DNA of 64,000 nucleotides, taken from Corallincola platygyrae. Lineage in GTDB: Bacteria > Pseudomonadota > Gammaproteobacteria > Enterobacterales > Neiellaceae. Where the stretch lies: positions 124,001 to 188,000 of the forward strand of contig NZ_BAABLI010000004.1 of NCBI RefSeq assembly GCF_039544265.1. Reading direction: 5' to 3'. The notes beneath the pieces were generated by a model that was given only the letters and a program-made list of their open reading frames with translations, did no database searches and was not told the DNA's origin. Position numbers and translations under genes: made by a program. Numbering within the stretch: the first letter of the stretch is position 1; each line of letters begins with the position of its first letter. Positions 52,790 to 61,441 of the stretch are shown one piece after another.

Positions 52790-54850
52790 CTGCATGTGAG
52801 CGGGGGATGCCAGCCACTCTGGTAACTCTTTTAACTGCATTGGTTTCGCAAAAAAGTATCCCTGAGCCTTGTCGCAAGCCTGCTTTTCCAAGAAAGCCAG
52901 CTGAGCCTGGTTTTCCACCCCCTCTGCTACTACATCCATGCCCAGGCTATTGGCCAAACGCAGGATAGCAAGGGTGATAGTACGGTCGTTAAAGCTGGTT
53001 TCTATCTCATCCACAAAGCTGCGATCAATCTTCAGCGTGTCTACTGGTAATGTGCTTAAGTAGGCCAAAGACGAATAACCTGTACCAAAGTCATCAATGG
53101 AAACGGTGCAGCCGAGTACTCTCAATGATTCCAATACCTGGCAAGCCATCGCTTTTTCACTGATAAACAGCGACTCGGTTACTTCCAGCCCCAAATGCCT
53201 GAGGTCAATACTGTAGTGGCTGGCTTGGTCGACAACCTGGGATACAAGGTCTTCGGTTTTAAATTGCGCGGCAGAGAGGTTGATGGCGACCCTGAGTTTC
53301 TCTGTTGAGAAATGGGGCGTGTTTTTCAAAAGTGCTTTGATGTTGCCAATATCCTCGAGCGCTCGGGACAACACAAAATCACTTAGCTCAAGGATTAAGC
53401 CCGAGCTCTCGGCAATAGGAATAAACTCCATTGGCGAGATGCTGCCCAATTCCGGGTGTTGCCAGCGCAATAAGGCTTCGAACCCAAGCGCATCAGGCTC
53501 CACCAATGAAATGACTGGCTGATAAACCAGATACATCTGGCGATCAGGAATGGCATTGTGCAGTTCATTTGCCAGTTTGTGTCGGCGTTTAATTGCCTGA
53601 CTGAGATTGTTTTCAAAGACACGATAAGTATTACGACCGCTCTCTTTGGCACTGTACATGGCGGCATCGGCAGCACGCATTATCTCTTCAGCGTTGTTAC
53701 CATGATCGGGGTAAAGTGCAATGCCTATGCTGGCACGAGTGAAAATCTGGTTACCTTCCAGCTCAATCGCTTCTGACAGGCTTTGGCAGCACTTGGTGGC
53801 ATATTCTTCGACGAGTTGAGCAGATTCAACATCCGGGATAATGACAAAAAACTCATCTCCCCCTAAGCGGGCCAATGTCGCGCGCTTTGGTAGACAGGAA
53901 AGCAATTTTTGCGACACCGTCACCAGCAGAAGATCGCCCAGCCTGTGCCCCAGCGAATCATTCACATCTTTAAAGTGGTCAAGATCCAGGAACATGATCC
54001 CGGCATGAAGCTTGGAGTCATCCGCCTCTTTCAGCGCTTGCTGCAGTCGGTCCATACAGAGCGTGCGGTTTGGCAGACCGGTAAGGGAGTCGTAATTCGC
54101 CAGCAGATTCATTTCGTGAACGGCATTATTACGTTCTGCGATATGTCCTCTGACAGCCGCCAGCATGGCATTAAAGGTTTTGCTCAGCTGCCCAAACTCG
54201 TCGTTGGCTAACACCGGAAGCTCGGTGAAGTAGTCACGATTTTCAATCACCTTATGGCTTCGGTCCTGCAGCGCTTTCATCGGCTTGAATACGCTACGGA
54301 AAAGTATACGAACGGCGAAGAAACTTAAGGTTAATGACACCAACACACTCGCCAGTGTTACCAGTGTGAATCGATACAGCGACTGACCCAGAGTATCTGT
54401 ATTTACCGCGATAGATAAGTTGCCCAGAACTTCGCCACTGAAGTCGCGAACGGGTTGGCGAACATGATAGATATTACTGGTCCAGCCTGATGACTTCTGG
54501 TCACAGCTTGGCGTGAGGTGTGCTGCTGGCGCTCCGAACCGAGTATAGGTGTGATTCAGCCATTCACTGCCATCTGCGAGGCAGGCTACGATGGCGAAAC
54601 TATCAGGCATGCTGACTTGCGACATTAGTGTCTGAGCGTCTTCATTAACGCTGAAGGCCATTGGCCCCTGCATGTATTCAGCCAATCGACTGGCTTCTGT
54701 ATCTACCCGCTTGATGTAAGCATCTTTGTACTGCGTATATGAATACAGGTAGATAGTGGCCAGCAGCGGGGTGAGTGCCAAGGAGATCCCCAGTGCGACG
54801 ATAAGCAGCACTTTGCTGCGGATGCTGGTGATCTTTATACCTTTCATCAC
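52778..54850 (-). CDS. GGDEF-EAL cyclic-di-GMP protein with CHASE8-like sensor, YfiN-type
   Basis: The protein has 690 residues. Two membrane segments (~15-35 and ~170-190) bracket a periplasmic domain resembling CHASE8 of YfiN/TpbB. HAMP follows (~190-245). GGDEF with intact RLGGDEF near 334 and EAL with EALLRWQHP near 450, DDFGTGYSSLAYL and EGVENQAQ near the end indicate that both synthesis and hydrolysis motifs are kept. Its gene follows yfiR-like in an ATGA overlap at 54847-54850, so a periplasmic YfiR protein probably represses it, as in the YfiBNR system. Confidence 0.88.
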   Translation of the reverse strand: MMKGIKITSIRSKVLLIVALGISLALTPLLATIYLYSYTQYKDAYIKRVDTEASRLAEYMQGPMAFSVNEDAQTLMSQVSMPDSFAIVACLADGSEWLNHTYTRFGAPAAHLTPSCDQKSSGWTSNIYHVRQPVRDFSGEVLGNLSIAVNTDTLGQSLYRFTLVTLASVLVSLTLSFFAVRILFRSVFKPMKALQDRSHKVIENRDYFTELPVLANDEFGQLSKTFNAMLAAVRGHIAERNNAVHEMNLLANYDSLTGLPNRTLCMDRLQQALKEADDSKLHAGIMFLDLDHFKDVNDSLGHRLGDLLLVTVSQKLLSCLPKRATLARLGGDEFFVIIPDVESAQLVEEYATKCCQSLSEAIELEGNQIFTRASIGIALYPDHGNNAEEIMRAADAAMYSAKESGRNTYRVFENNLSQAIKRRHKLANELHNAIPDRQMYLVYQPVISLVEPDALGFEALLRWQHPELGSISPMEFIPIAESSGLILELSDFVLSRALEDIGNIKALLKNTPHFSTEKLRVAINLSAAQFKTEDLVSQVVDQASHYSIDLRHLGLEVTESLFISEKAMACQVLESLRVLGCTVSIDDFGTGYSSLAYLSTLPVDTLKIDRSFVDEIETSFNDRTITLAILRLANSLGMDVVAEGVENQAQLAFLEKQACDKAQGYFFAKPMQLKELPEWLASPAHMQKKA

Positions 54851-55359
54851 CGCTCCACCACGCTGGCATATTTGAGTAACTGGGGACTGACTTTAAACCC
54901 TGAACTTGTCATCGCACTGCGGTTTAACTCAAACATCACCCGGCCTTTTTTTACGATGAAGTTCAGGTGCACCCCTGCGCTGGCAAGGCCTGCTTCCGTT
55001 CCCACCATTAAGATAGGTTTGCCTTGGTTGTTACGGGCAAATTGTGATGCTTCCTTTTTGAAGCCTGTGTCGAAATAGAGGATGTGGCAACTGTCTATCG
55101 GCGTGGAGCGGTCAAGCAGTGTTGAATCCACCGATTTGCCAAAGAAAGAGATGTTTCGGTAAACCTGGGTGAATTGCTCATAAGTAGCCCTGTTACCCAA
55201 GACACAAATATTCAGTCGGTCTGTATTCTTCAGAGCCTTTTCTGGCCAGGCCATTAGATGCGAAATCTTTTGCAGCAGGGCGGCCTGAACACTAAAGCGA
55301 TCTGCCTGGGCTGCCATGCTGAATTTTGGTAATCCCAGCAAAAGCATCACCATTGCCAT
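54847..55359 (-). CDS. YfiR-family periplasmic regulator
   Basis: The start at 55359 (MAMVMLLLGLPKFSMAAQA) has AAGGGGAG upstream and gives a signal peptide; total 170 residues. The mature domain (FSVQAALLQKISHLMAWPE, LNICVLGNRATYEQF, CHILYFDTGFKKE, KPILMVGTEAGLASAGVHLNFIV) matches YfiR/DUF4154. In Pseudomonas, YfiR represses the cyclase YfiN in the periplasm. The coupled GGDEF-EAL gene supports the same arrangement. No YfiB lipoprotein gene is seen here. Confidence 0.88.
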   Translation of the reverse strand: MAMVMLLLGLPKFSMAAQADRFSVQAALLQKISHLMAWPEKALKNTDRLNICVLGNRATYEQFTQVYRNISFFGKSVDSTLLDRSTPIDSCHILYFDTGFKKEASQFARNNQGKPILMVGTEAGLASAGVHLNFIVKKGRVMFELNRSAMTSSGFKVSPQLLKYASVVER

Positions 55360-55508
55360 ACAGCTCCCCTTCACCCGCTTGGAGTAACAGCCAGTTTCTG
55401 AAGCATGGCTTCGATTGGCTGGGGGTGAGTAAGTGCGGCTGATTGATGGCATTAAGTGATTGTTTGTGGTGTGAAAACGCTAGGCTGTTCAGTTCGTGCT
55501 CGTATTGT

Positions 55509-55628
55509 GAGTGATTTATTCACTCGGATAAAGCAATTAGATAGCCTTCTGAGCTGGATGGATGATGGGGTTCACATAAACTTAATCTTAGTTTTGAGCT
55601 ACCTTTTCACTGTCAACAAAATGTTGAC
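55509..55628. promoter_or_regulatory. Two 6-5-6 inverted repeats in the yfiR-gst spacer
   Basis: The 360-bp spacer (55360-55719) contains GAGTGA-TTTAT-TCACTC (55509-55525) and GTCAAC-AAAAT-GTTGAC (55612-55628). Both are exact 6-bp arms with an AT-rich 5-bp spacer. The second lies ~92 bases before the gst start. They are possible operators; neither is a known site to me. No gene in the spacer. Confidence 0.35.
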
Positions 55629-55719
55629 TTAAATTCAATTGTAGACGTATTTATCAATGCCATGTTGGTAACCATACTTGGCCTCGTTCCCCCCTTTCAC
55701 AACAAACGAGGACACCAAG

Positions 55720-56346
55720 ATGACTGCACTGACACTTTATAGACACCCACTTTCTGGCCATGCCCATCGTGCTGAACTGTTTCTTTCTTTGCTGGGGCTT
55801 AACACGGCATTGGTAGATGTTGACCTGGCTAATGGCGAGCATAAGTCGGAAGCCTTTTTGGCAAAAAATAGCTTTGGCCAGGTGCCGGTGCTAATTGATG
55901 GCGGTAGTGTGATCGCCGATTCCAATGCGATTTTGGTGTATCTGGCAAAAACCTATGATGACTCAGGGCGCTGGTATCCTGAGTCGCCTTCAGAGGCCGC
56001 AGAAATTCAACGCTTTCTTTCTGTCGCATCAGGTCAGGCTGCTTCTGGACCGGCTGCCGCTCGGCTAGTAAATGTGTTTGGTGCTGCGTTGGATCATGAG
56101 CGCGCCAAAACGATATCCCATCAATTGCTTGCGGTACTAGAGACTCATCTGAGTGGGCGCAATTGGCTGGTAGGTAGCCATGCAACGATAGCGGATGTGG
56201 CTAACTACACCTACATTGCTCATGCACCGGAAGGTGATGTTTCACTCTCTGCGTACCCTCACGTGCGAGCCTGGTTGAAGCGAATTGAGCAACTGTCAGG
56301 TTTTGTTCCCATGCAAGCGACAGCGGTTGGTTTAGCTGCTGCCTGA
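55720..56346 (+). CDS. Glutathione S-transferase
   Basis: The ATG at 55720 (MTALTLYRHPLSGHAHRAEL) with GAGGAC upstream gives 208 residues, typical. N-terminal thioredoxin-fold glutathione site: SGHAHRAELFLSLLGL near 12, NSFGQVPVLIDGG with the cis-Pro near 54, and ADSNAILVYLA; C-terminal all-alpha domain with ATIADVANYTY near the N-capping motif. It conjugates glutathione to electrophiles or reduces peroxides. A terminator separates it from the redox fusion downstream. Confidence 0.87.
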   Translation: MTALTLYRHPLSGHAHRAELFLSLLGLNTALVDVDLANGEHKSEAFLAKNSFGQVPVLIDGGSVIADSNAILVYLAKTYDDSGRWYPESPSEAAEIQRFLSVASGQAASGPAAARLVNVFGAALDHERAKTISHQLLAVLETHLSGRNWLVGSHATIADVANYTYIAHAPEGDVSLSAYPHVRAWLKRIEQLSGFVPMQATAVGLAAA

Positions 56347-56361
56347 TCTTCTACTGACCAT

Positions 56362-56393
56362 AAAGCACCGGACTGTCGATGCCCGGTGCTTTT
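56362..56393 (+). terminator. Terminator between gst and the redox fusion gene
   Basis: AAAGCACCGG / CCGGTGCTTT perfect arms with an 11-base loop and a T4 end. Confidence 0.75.
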
Positions 56394-56428
56394 AGCAACC
56401 GAAAATAGTGGCTGCTGGAGTGAATCCC

Positions 56429-58642
56429 ATGACTGTTTCGAAAGTGTCTTCTATTGATGATTATCAGACTCAGCTCGATTCCCCCTTTCATCGCGGTGAG
56501 CAGTGGATCCAATCTAAACTAGGTGTGCGTGAACAGATGGAACGCTTTGGCAAACGAGTGATCAGGGACCATATGCCCGATCAGCACCGAGCGTTTTATC
56601 AACAGCTTCCCTTTGTCCTGGCCGGACATCAGGATCTACAGGGTGATGTTTGGGCATCCATGGTGTTTGGTGAGCCAGGTTTTATCGAGGCGTCTTCATC
56701 AAAGTCGCTGGCGTTAAGCTCGCTTCCCGTAGAAGGGGATCCACTTCGACATAGCTTGATGCAGTCAGCGAATAAGCCGCTGGCCGTTGGTTTGCTGGGC
56801 ATCGAATTGCCAACCCGGCGTCGTAACCGTTTATCCGCGCATCTGCATCAACAAGATACTAATGGCTGGCAATTGGAAGTAGACCAGACCTTTGGTAACT
56901 GTCCGCAATATATCCAGTCGCGAGAGCTGCTCTGGCTGCCTGAAAATAGTCGCAATGCGCCAGAGGTTTCATCTATTAGTGAGCTTGACGTTGCTGCCCG
57001 AGAGCTGATTAGCAGGGCTGATACCTTTTTTGTTGCCAGCGCGACAGCTGGCATCAATGACAGGCCAAATAGTGCTGAACTGCAGCCCCAACACCAAGCT
57101 GCACAAGGTGCCGATGTGTCTCATCGGGGCGGTCAGCCAGGGTTTGTTCATGTTGCAGATGATGGCACTCTGACTATCCCTGACTTCTCGGGTAACAACC
57201 ACTTTAATACCTTTGGCAATCTGATTGAGAACCCCAGCGCCGGGCTGCTGTTTGTTGATTTTGAGCGAGGTGATCTGCTGATGCTGACGGGTGATACCGA
57301 AATCATATGGAACACAGATGACCCTAAGCTGCCTTTGCAGGCAAAACACTTCAGCCATGCCGATCGCTTCTGGCAATTTAAAACCAAGCGGGGGATCTGG
57401 TTAAGATCTGTGTTGCCATTTCGCTGGGGAAAGCCTATTGCATCGCCTAATAGTCAGCTCACCGGCAGTTGGTCACAGGCAACAGCGAGTCTGAATGCGA
57501 GCCAGCAGGCAAACAAATGGCATTCATTCACCATTGCAAAAGTTATTGAAGAGTCACCGCAGATACGTTCGCTTTACCTGATGCCACCCGAGGGGATACA
57601 GCCAACGTTTTTGCCGGGGCAGCATATTACTGTCAAGCAGGTGATTGACGAGCTGCCGGTCATTCGCACTTACACGGTCTCAAGTGCCCCTGAAGATCCA
57701 CTCATACGTATCAGTGTGAAACGAGAGATCCGAGACGATGGCCTGCCAGGGCAGATGTCCGCTGCACTACACCAGTTGCAGTCAGGGGCGGTGCTGTCAG
57801 TCAAACTGCCACGAGGGCAATTCTACCTTGATTACCAGGACTCTCGCCCTGCGGTATTGCTAAGCGCCGGCATCGGCATCACACCTATTTTGTCGATGGC
57901 TCGACACTGGTTTAACCAAGGCTTCAGAAATCGCCAAATGCGGCCTTTAACGGTGATCTGTAGTGTCCGAAATCTGCGGCAACGAGCGTTCTACCAAGAG
58001 CTGATGACACTGGCAGAGCACTCTGGCGGCATGATCCGGGTGTTCTGGGTTTTAAGCCAGCCAGAGGCAGAGGCGCAGCTTGGTTTTGATGCAAAAAGTG
58101 ATTTTCAGTACCAGGGGCATATCGACAAAGCCTTTCTCGAGGCTGTATTGCCGCTGGATGACTACCGGTTTTATCTGTGCGGGCCCACTGGTTACATGCA
58201 AACCACTTACGAGTTGCTGCTCGAGTTGGGTGTGGCAGATGACAGTATCAAAGCGGAAGCGTTTGGTCCGTCTTCTATCAAACGGCAGGTAGCGGCAACT
58301 TCATCAGCCGGTGACACGGGAAACCACCTCTCTCAGCCCGAGCAAGCCGAACTAGCGAGAGAAGCGATCGTTGAATTTACTGGTACGGGTGTTGAACAAG
58401 CTTGGACACCCGAGCAGGGAACACTTCTGGAGTTTGCCGAGGCTCATGGTTTAACACCAGCGTTCAGTTGTCGTAACGGTCAATGTGGTGCCTGTCGCGC
58501 CCAATTAGTTGGAGGAGAGGTGATCTACGAGACGCAGCCCGGCGCAGCTCATGAAAACAATGAGGTGCTGCTGTGTTGTGCCAAACCTGCGGCAGCAGAA
58601 AGCCCTGACGAGATGCCAACATTAGCGATTGAACTCCTGTAA
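56429..58642 (+). CDS. Three-part flavoprotein: PNPOx-like / ferredoxin reductase / [2Fe-2S] ferredoxin fusion
   Basis: The ATG at 56429 with GGAG nine bases before it gives 737 residues. Residues 1-~180 are a family-typical N-terminal part (HRGEQWIQSKLGVREQMERF). ~190-330 is an FMN-binding split barrel (ADTFFVASATAGINDRP; NHFNTFGNLIENPSAGLLF). ~365-620 is an FAD/NAD(P)H ferredoxin-reductase part (IRTYTVSSAP, SAGIGITPILSMARH, CGPTGYM). The end is a plant-type [2Fe-2S] ferredoxin with Cys in SCRNGQCGACR and a final LCCAKP. It forms an internal electron chain from NAD(P)H through FAD and 2Fe-2S, perhaps to FMN; the acceptor is unknown. Confidence 0.85.
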   Translation: MTVSKVSSIDDYQTQLDSPFHRGEQWIQSKLGVREQMERFGKRVIRDHMPDQHRAFYQQLPFVLAGHQDLQGDVWASMVFGEPGFIEASSSKSLALSSLPVEGDPLRHSLMQSANKPLAVGLLGIELPTRRRNRLSAHLHQQDTNGWQLEVDQTFGNCPQYIQSRELLWLPENSRNAPEVSSISELDVAARELISRADTFFVASATAGINDRPNSAELQPQHQAAQGADVSHRGGQPGFVHVADDGTLTIPDFSGNNHFNTFGNLIENPSAGLLFVDFERGDLLMLTGDTEIIWNTDDPKLPLQAKHFSHADRFWQFKTKRGIWLRSVLPFRWGKPIASPNSQLTGSWSQATASLNASQQANKWHSFTIAKVIEESPQIRSLYLMPPEGIQPTFLPGQHITVKQVIDELPVIRTYTVSSAPEDPLIRISVKREIRDDGLPGQMSAALHQLQSGAVLSVKLPRGQFYLDYQDSRPAVLLSAGIGITPILSMARHWFNQGFRNRQMRPLTVICSVRNLRQRAFYQELMTLAEHSGGMIRVFWVLSQPEAEAQLGFDAKSDFQYQGHIDKAFLEAVLPLDDYRFYLCGPTGYMQTTYELLLELGVADDSIKAEAFGPSSIKRQVAATSSAGDTGNHLSQPEQAELAREAIVEFTGTGVEQAWTPEQGTLLEFAEAHGLTPAFSCRNGQCGACRAQLVGGEVIYETQPGAAHENNEVLLCCAKPAAAESPDEMPTLAIELL

Positions 58643-58766
58643 AGGCCAAGAGCTATCCGAAACGAGGCCAATAGTTTTGTGACGAAATAGGAGCTTCTGC
58701 ACCAAAACAGGCCAATCAATAGTGATGACTGTCACATAAAGTTAACAGTAAAAAACCGCTCAAAAA

Positions 58767-58806
58767 TTAGTAAGTGCTGTTACTAAAGTTAACAAAATAG
58801 TATATT
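58767..58806 (+). promoter_or_regulatory. Operator-like palindrome and -10 for the nucleoside-cluster TonB receptor
   Basis: TTAGTAA-GTGCTG-TTACTAA (58767-58786) has exact 7-bp arms and sits where the -35 box would be; TATATT (58801-58806) is a -10-like hexamer. The TonB receptor start is ~215 bases downstream. The arrangement suits control of the gene by a dimeric regulator. I do not recognise the operator. Confidence 0.45.
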
Positions 58807-58837
58807 CGCTCTAAAGGTGTTCACACTTATGCAACAT

Positions 58838-58867
58838 AAGGCTGATCCAAAAATGGGTCAGCTTTTT
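58838..58867 (+). terminator. Intrinsic terminator inside the receptor leader
   Basis: GCTGATCC / GGGTCAGC (one G-U pair), loop of six bases and T5. It lies between the promoter-like site and the receptor gene, 150 bases before its start, so the transcript would be cut unless termination is prevented. It may be an attenuator, or the end of a short RNA. Confidence 0.6.
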
Positions 58868-58889
58868 ATTGTTTGTTATTGGAGTTAGT

Positions 58890-58920
58890 CGATTGGTTCA
58901 CCCCCTGTATAGACCAATCG
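58890..58920 (+). ncRNA. Second hairpin of a structured receptor leader (candidate)
   Basis: CGATTGGT / ACCAATCG perfect 8-bp arms with a 15-base loop. With the upstream terminator hairpin it gives a 200-base structured leader in the 378-bp spacer (58643-59020). The sequence does not match a riboswitch class I can name. Confidence 0.35.
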
Positions 58921-59020
58921 AAGTGGGAGCAGTGCAGTCACGCTGCCTTAGCTAACTTTTGGGTTATCCGGCGAAAGATCGGCGCCCTGATTAAACTACG
59001 TCCTTCGGAGAGATTATCTC

Positions 59021-61318
59021 GTGTTACAAATTAAGAAGAGTGCGGTTGCCTTTGCTGTGCAGCTGGCGGTTGCTACATCCATGTCATCGCTTGCGTTTCA
59101 GGTAAGTGCTGAAGAGCAGGATCAAGAGCAGGTTGAAGAGAGCAAGCTTGAAGTCATTCAAGTGACTGCACGTAAGCGTGTTGAAAATGCTCAGGAAGTA
59201 CCAGTAGCGATCAGTGCGCTGCAGGGTGAAACCCTTGATGCTTTGAACTCGGGTGCAATGGATATTCGTTTCATGAATGCCCGTACACCAAGTTTGACTA
59301 TCGAATCTTCATTCGGTCGTACTTTCCCACGTTTCTATATGCGTGGCCTGGGTAACTCTGACTTCGATTTGAACGCTTCTCAGCCAGTATCTCTGGTGGT
59401 TGACGATATCGTTCAGGAAAACCCAATCCTCAAAGGCTTCCCTGTATTCGACGTACAACGTATCGAAACGCTGCGTGGTCCTCAGGGCACTCTGTTCGGC
59501 CGTAATACGCCTGCGGGTCTGGTGAAGTTCGAATCAGTGAAGCCATCTCAGGATTTCGACGCCTTTGCATCAGCCTCATACGGTAGCCACAACACCAGCG
59601 ACATCCGCGCTGCACTTGGTGGCGGCCTGACAGATGAGCTGTCTGCTCGTATCTCTGTTCTGCATCAGAACCGTGATGACTACATCGACAACCGCGCGCC
59701 TGGCTTCGAGCAAGATGAAGTACTTGGCGGTTACACCGACAAAGCGATGCGTCTGCAGCTGTTGTGGGAAGGCGATGACTTCAATGCCTTGCTCAACTAC
59801 CACATGCGCGACCTCGACGGTAAGCCGGTCACTTTCTACGGTAACGGCATCAAGAAAGGCAGTAACGATCTTGGCGGTGAAGGCTGGGATGGTCGTGACA
59901 CTGTATTCCACGATTCTGCCAGCCGTGCAGACCAGCAGGTTGAGACTGAAGGTTACAGCCTGAAGCTGGAGTGGGAACTGGGCGACTACACGCTGACTTC
60001 TATCAGTGGCGTAGAAAAAGCTGAACTGTTCTCACGTGCCGATGTTGACGGCGGTTACGGTGCTAACTGGGCCGCTGATTGCTGTGGCGTACCCACTGGC
60101 CCAGGTTCAATCGCATTCGATTCAGAAACCTCAGACGGTATCCCAGACCACGAGCAGTTCACTCAGGAAATTCGTCTGGCCAGTAACTTCGATGGCAACA
60201 TCAACTATCAAGTGGGTGTTTTCTATTTCGACGAAGACCTGACTATCGAAAGCTTCGCTTACGATCCAATTTTCTCTAACGGTGATGTGACTGGTCACGT
60301 TAAGCAGTGGCAGGAAACCACGGCTTGGGCGGTTTTCGGCTCAGTTGATTTTGACGTGACCGACCGTCTGCAGGTGACTGCCGGTATGCGCTACTCTGAT
60401 GACGACAAAGAGTACCGTAATGAGCGTTTCATGAGCCCACTGTCTCAGTTCGGTGCGCCTGATTCTGTGACTGGTGAAGTTAACCCAAGCGATACCCACG
60501 TGAGCTGGGACCTGAGCGCGACTTACCAGTACAACGACGATATGAACTTCTACGGTCGTATCGCTGATGGTTTCCGTGCGCCAAGTGTACAGGGCCGTAA
60601 CCTGTTCGCATTCGACGATGGTATCTCCGTTGCCGATTCAGAAACCATTCTGTCTGCAGAGCTGGGTGTGAAGAGCGATGTATTGGATGGCCGTGGTCGT
60701 GTAAACGCTGCTGTTTTCTACTTCACCATGGATGACCAGCAGCTGACCTCTGTCGGTGGTGACAGCAACACTGCACGCCTGTTGAACGCTGACGAAACTG
60801 AAGGCTATGGCTTCGAACTAGACGCTGAGTTCATCGTCACTGACAACCTGTTTGTTACCTTCAGCTCAAGCTACAACCACACTGAAATTAAAGATGGCAG
60901 CTTGTCTGTACCATTGTGTGCTAACTGCGAAGTAACTGACCCGGTGGTTGATGGCCGTGCCATGATCGACGGTAACAGCCTGCCTCACGCGCCGGAGTGG
61001 ATCCACACCTTTACTGCTCGTTGGTCTCAGGACCTGGGTGATGGTGAGTTCTACGTATTCACTGATTGGTCATACCGTGACGAAATCAATTTCTTCCTGT
61101 ATGAGTCAACCGAGTTTACTGGTGAGTCTCTGCTCGAAGGTGGTGTAAGAACTGGTTATATGTGGGAAACCGACACTAACGCCTATGAAGTTGCTTTGTT
61201 CGTTCGTAACCTGACTGACGAACAGCAAGCGATTGGCGCGGTTGACTTCACTAACAACGCCGCCATCGTTAACGAAGAGCGTTTCTTCGGCGGTGAGATC
61301 AAAGTTAGCTTCTTCTAA
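59021..61318 (+). CDS. TonB-dependent receptor of a nucleoside-use cluster
   Basis: The protein has 765 residues, starting at a GTG (CGGAGAGA upstream), with a signal peptide (FAVQLAVATSMSSLAFQVSA). TonB box region (VIQVTARKR), plug with VPVAISALQGETL, FPRFYMRGLGNSDF and QRIETLRGPQGTLFGRNTPAG, then the barrel, ending in GGEIKVSFF. It is followed by nupC, deoC and deoB on the same strand, so its likely cargo is nucleosides, deoxynucleosides or DNA fragments that porins do not pass efficiently. The cargo is inferred from context only. Confidence 0.88.
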   Translation: MLQIKKSAVAFAVQLAVATSMSSLAFQVSAEEQDQEQVEESKLEVIQVTARKRVENAQEVPVAISALQGETLDALNSGAMDIRFMNARTPSLTIESSFGRTFPRFYMRGLGNSDFDLNASQPVSLVVDDIVQENPILKGFPVFDVQRIETLRGPQGTLFGRNTPAGLVKFESVKPSQDFDAFASASYGSHNTSDIRAALGGGLTDELSARISVLHQNRDDYIDNRAPGFEQDEVLGGYTDKAMRLQLLWEGDDFNALLNYHMRDLDGKPVTFYGNGIKKGSNDLGGEGWDGRDTVFHDSASRADQQVETEGYSLKLEWELGDYTLTSISGVEKAELFSRADVDGGYGANWAADCCGVPTGPGSIAFDSETSDGIPDHEQFTQEIRLASNFDGNINYQVGVFYFDEDLTIESFAYDPIFSNGDVTGHVKQWQETTAWAVFGSVDFDVTDRLQVTAGMRYSDDDKEYRNERFMSPLSQFGAPDSVTGEVNPSDTHVSWDLSATYQYNDDMNFYGRIADGFRAPSVQGRNLFAFDDGISVADSETILSAELGVKSDVLDGRGRVNAAVFYFTMDDQQLTSVGGDSNTARLLNADETEGYGFELDAEFIVTDNLFVTFSSSYNHTEIKDGSLSVPLCANCEVTDPVVDGRAMIDGNSLPHAPEWIHTFTARWSQDLGDGEFYVFTDWSYRDEINFFLYESTEFTGESLLEGGVRTGYMWETDTNAYEVALFVRNLTDEQQAIGAVDFTNNAAIVNEERFFGGEIKVSFF

Positions 61319-61340
61319 GCGCTAACCTTGTTCACGCACG

Positions 61341-61372
61341 AACTCCAGGGCTGCTAACGTGGTCCTGGAGTT
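61341..61372 (+). terminator. Terminator-like hairpin between the receptor and nupC
   Basis: AACTCCAGG / CCTGGAGTT perfect 9-bp arms with a 14-base loop. The tail (TAGTCGTTTT) is weak, so some readthrough into nupC is expected. Confidence 0.5.
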
Positions 61373-61441
61373 TAGTCGTTTTAATAGATACATATTTTTG
61401 TGTTCTGCCTAATGGGGGAACACGCAGGAAATCATAGCGTT

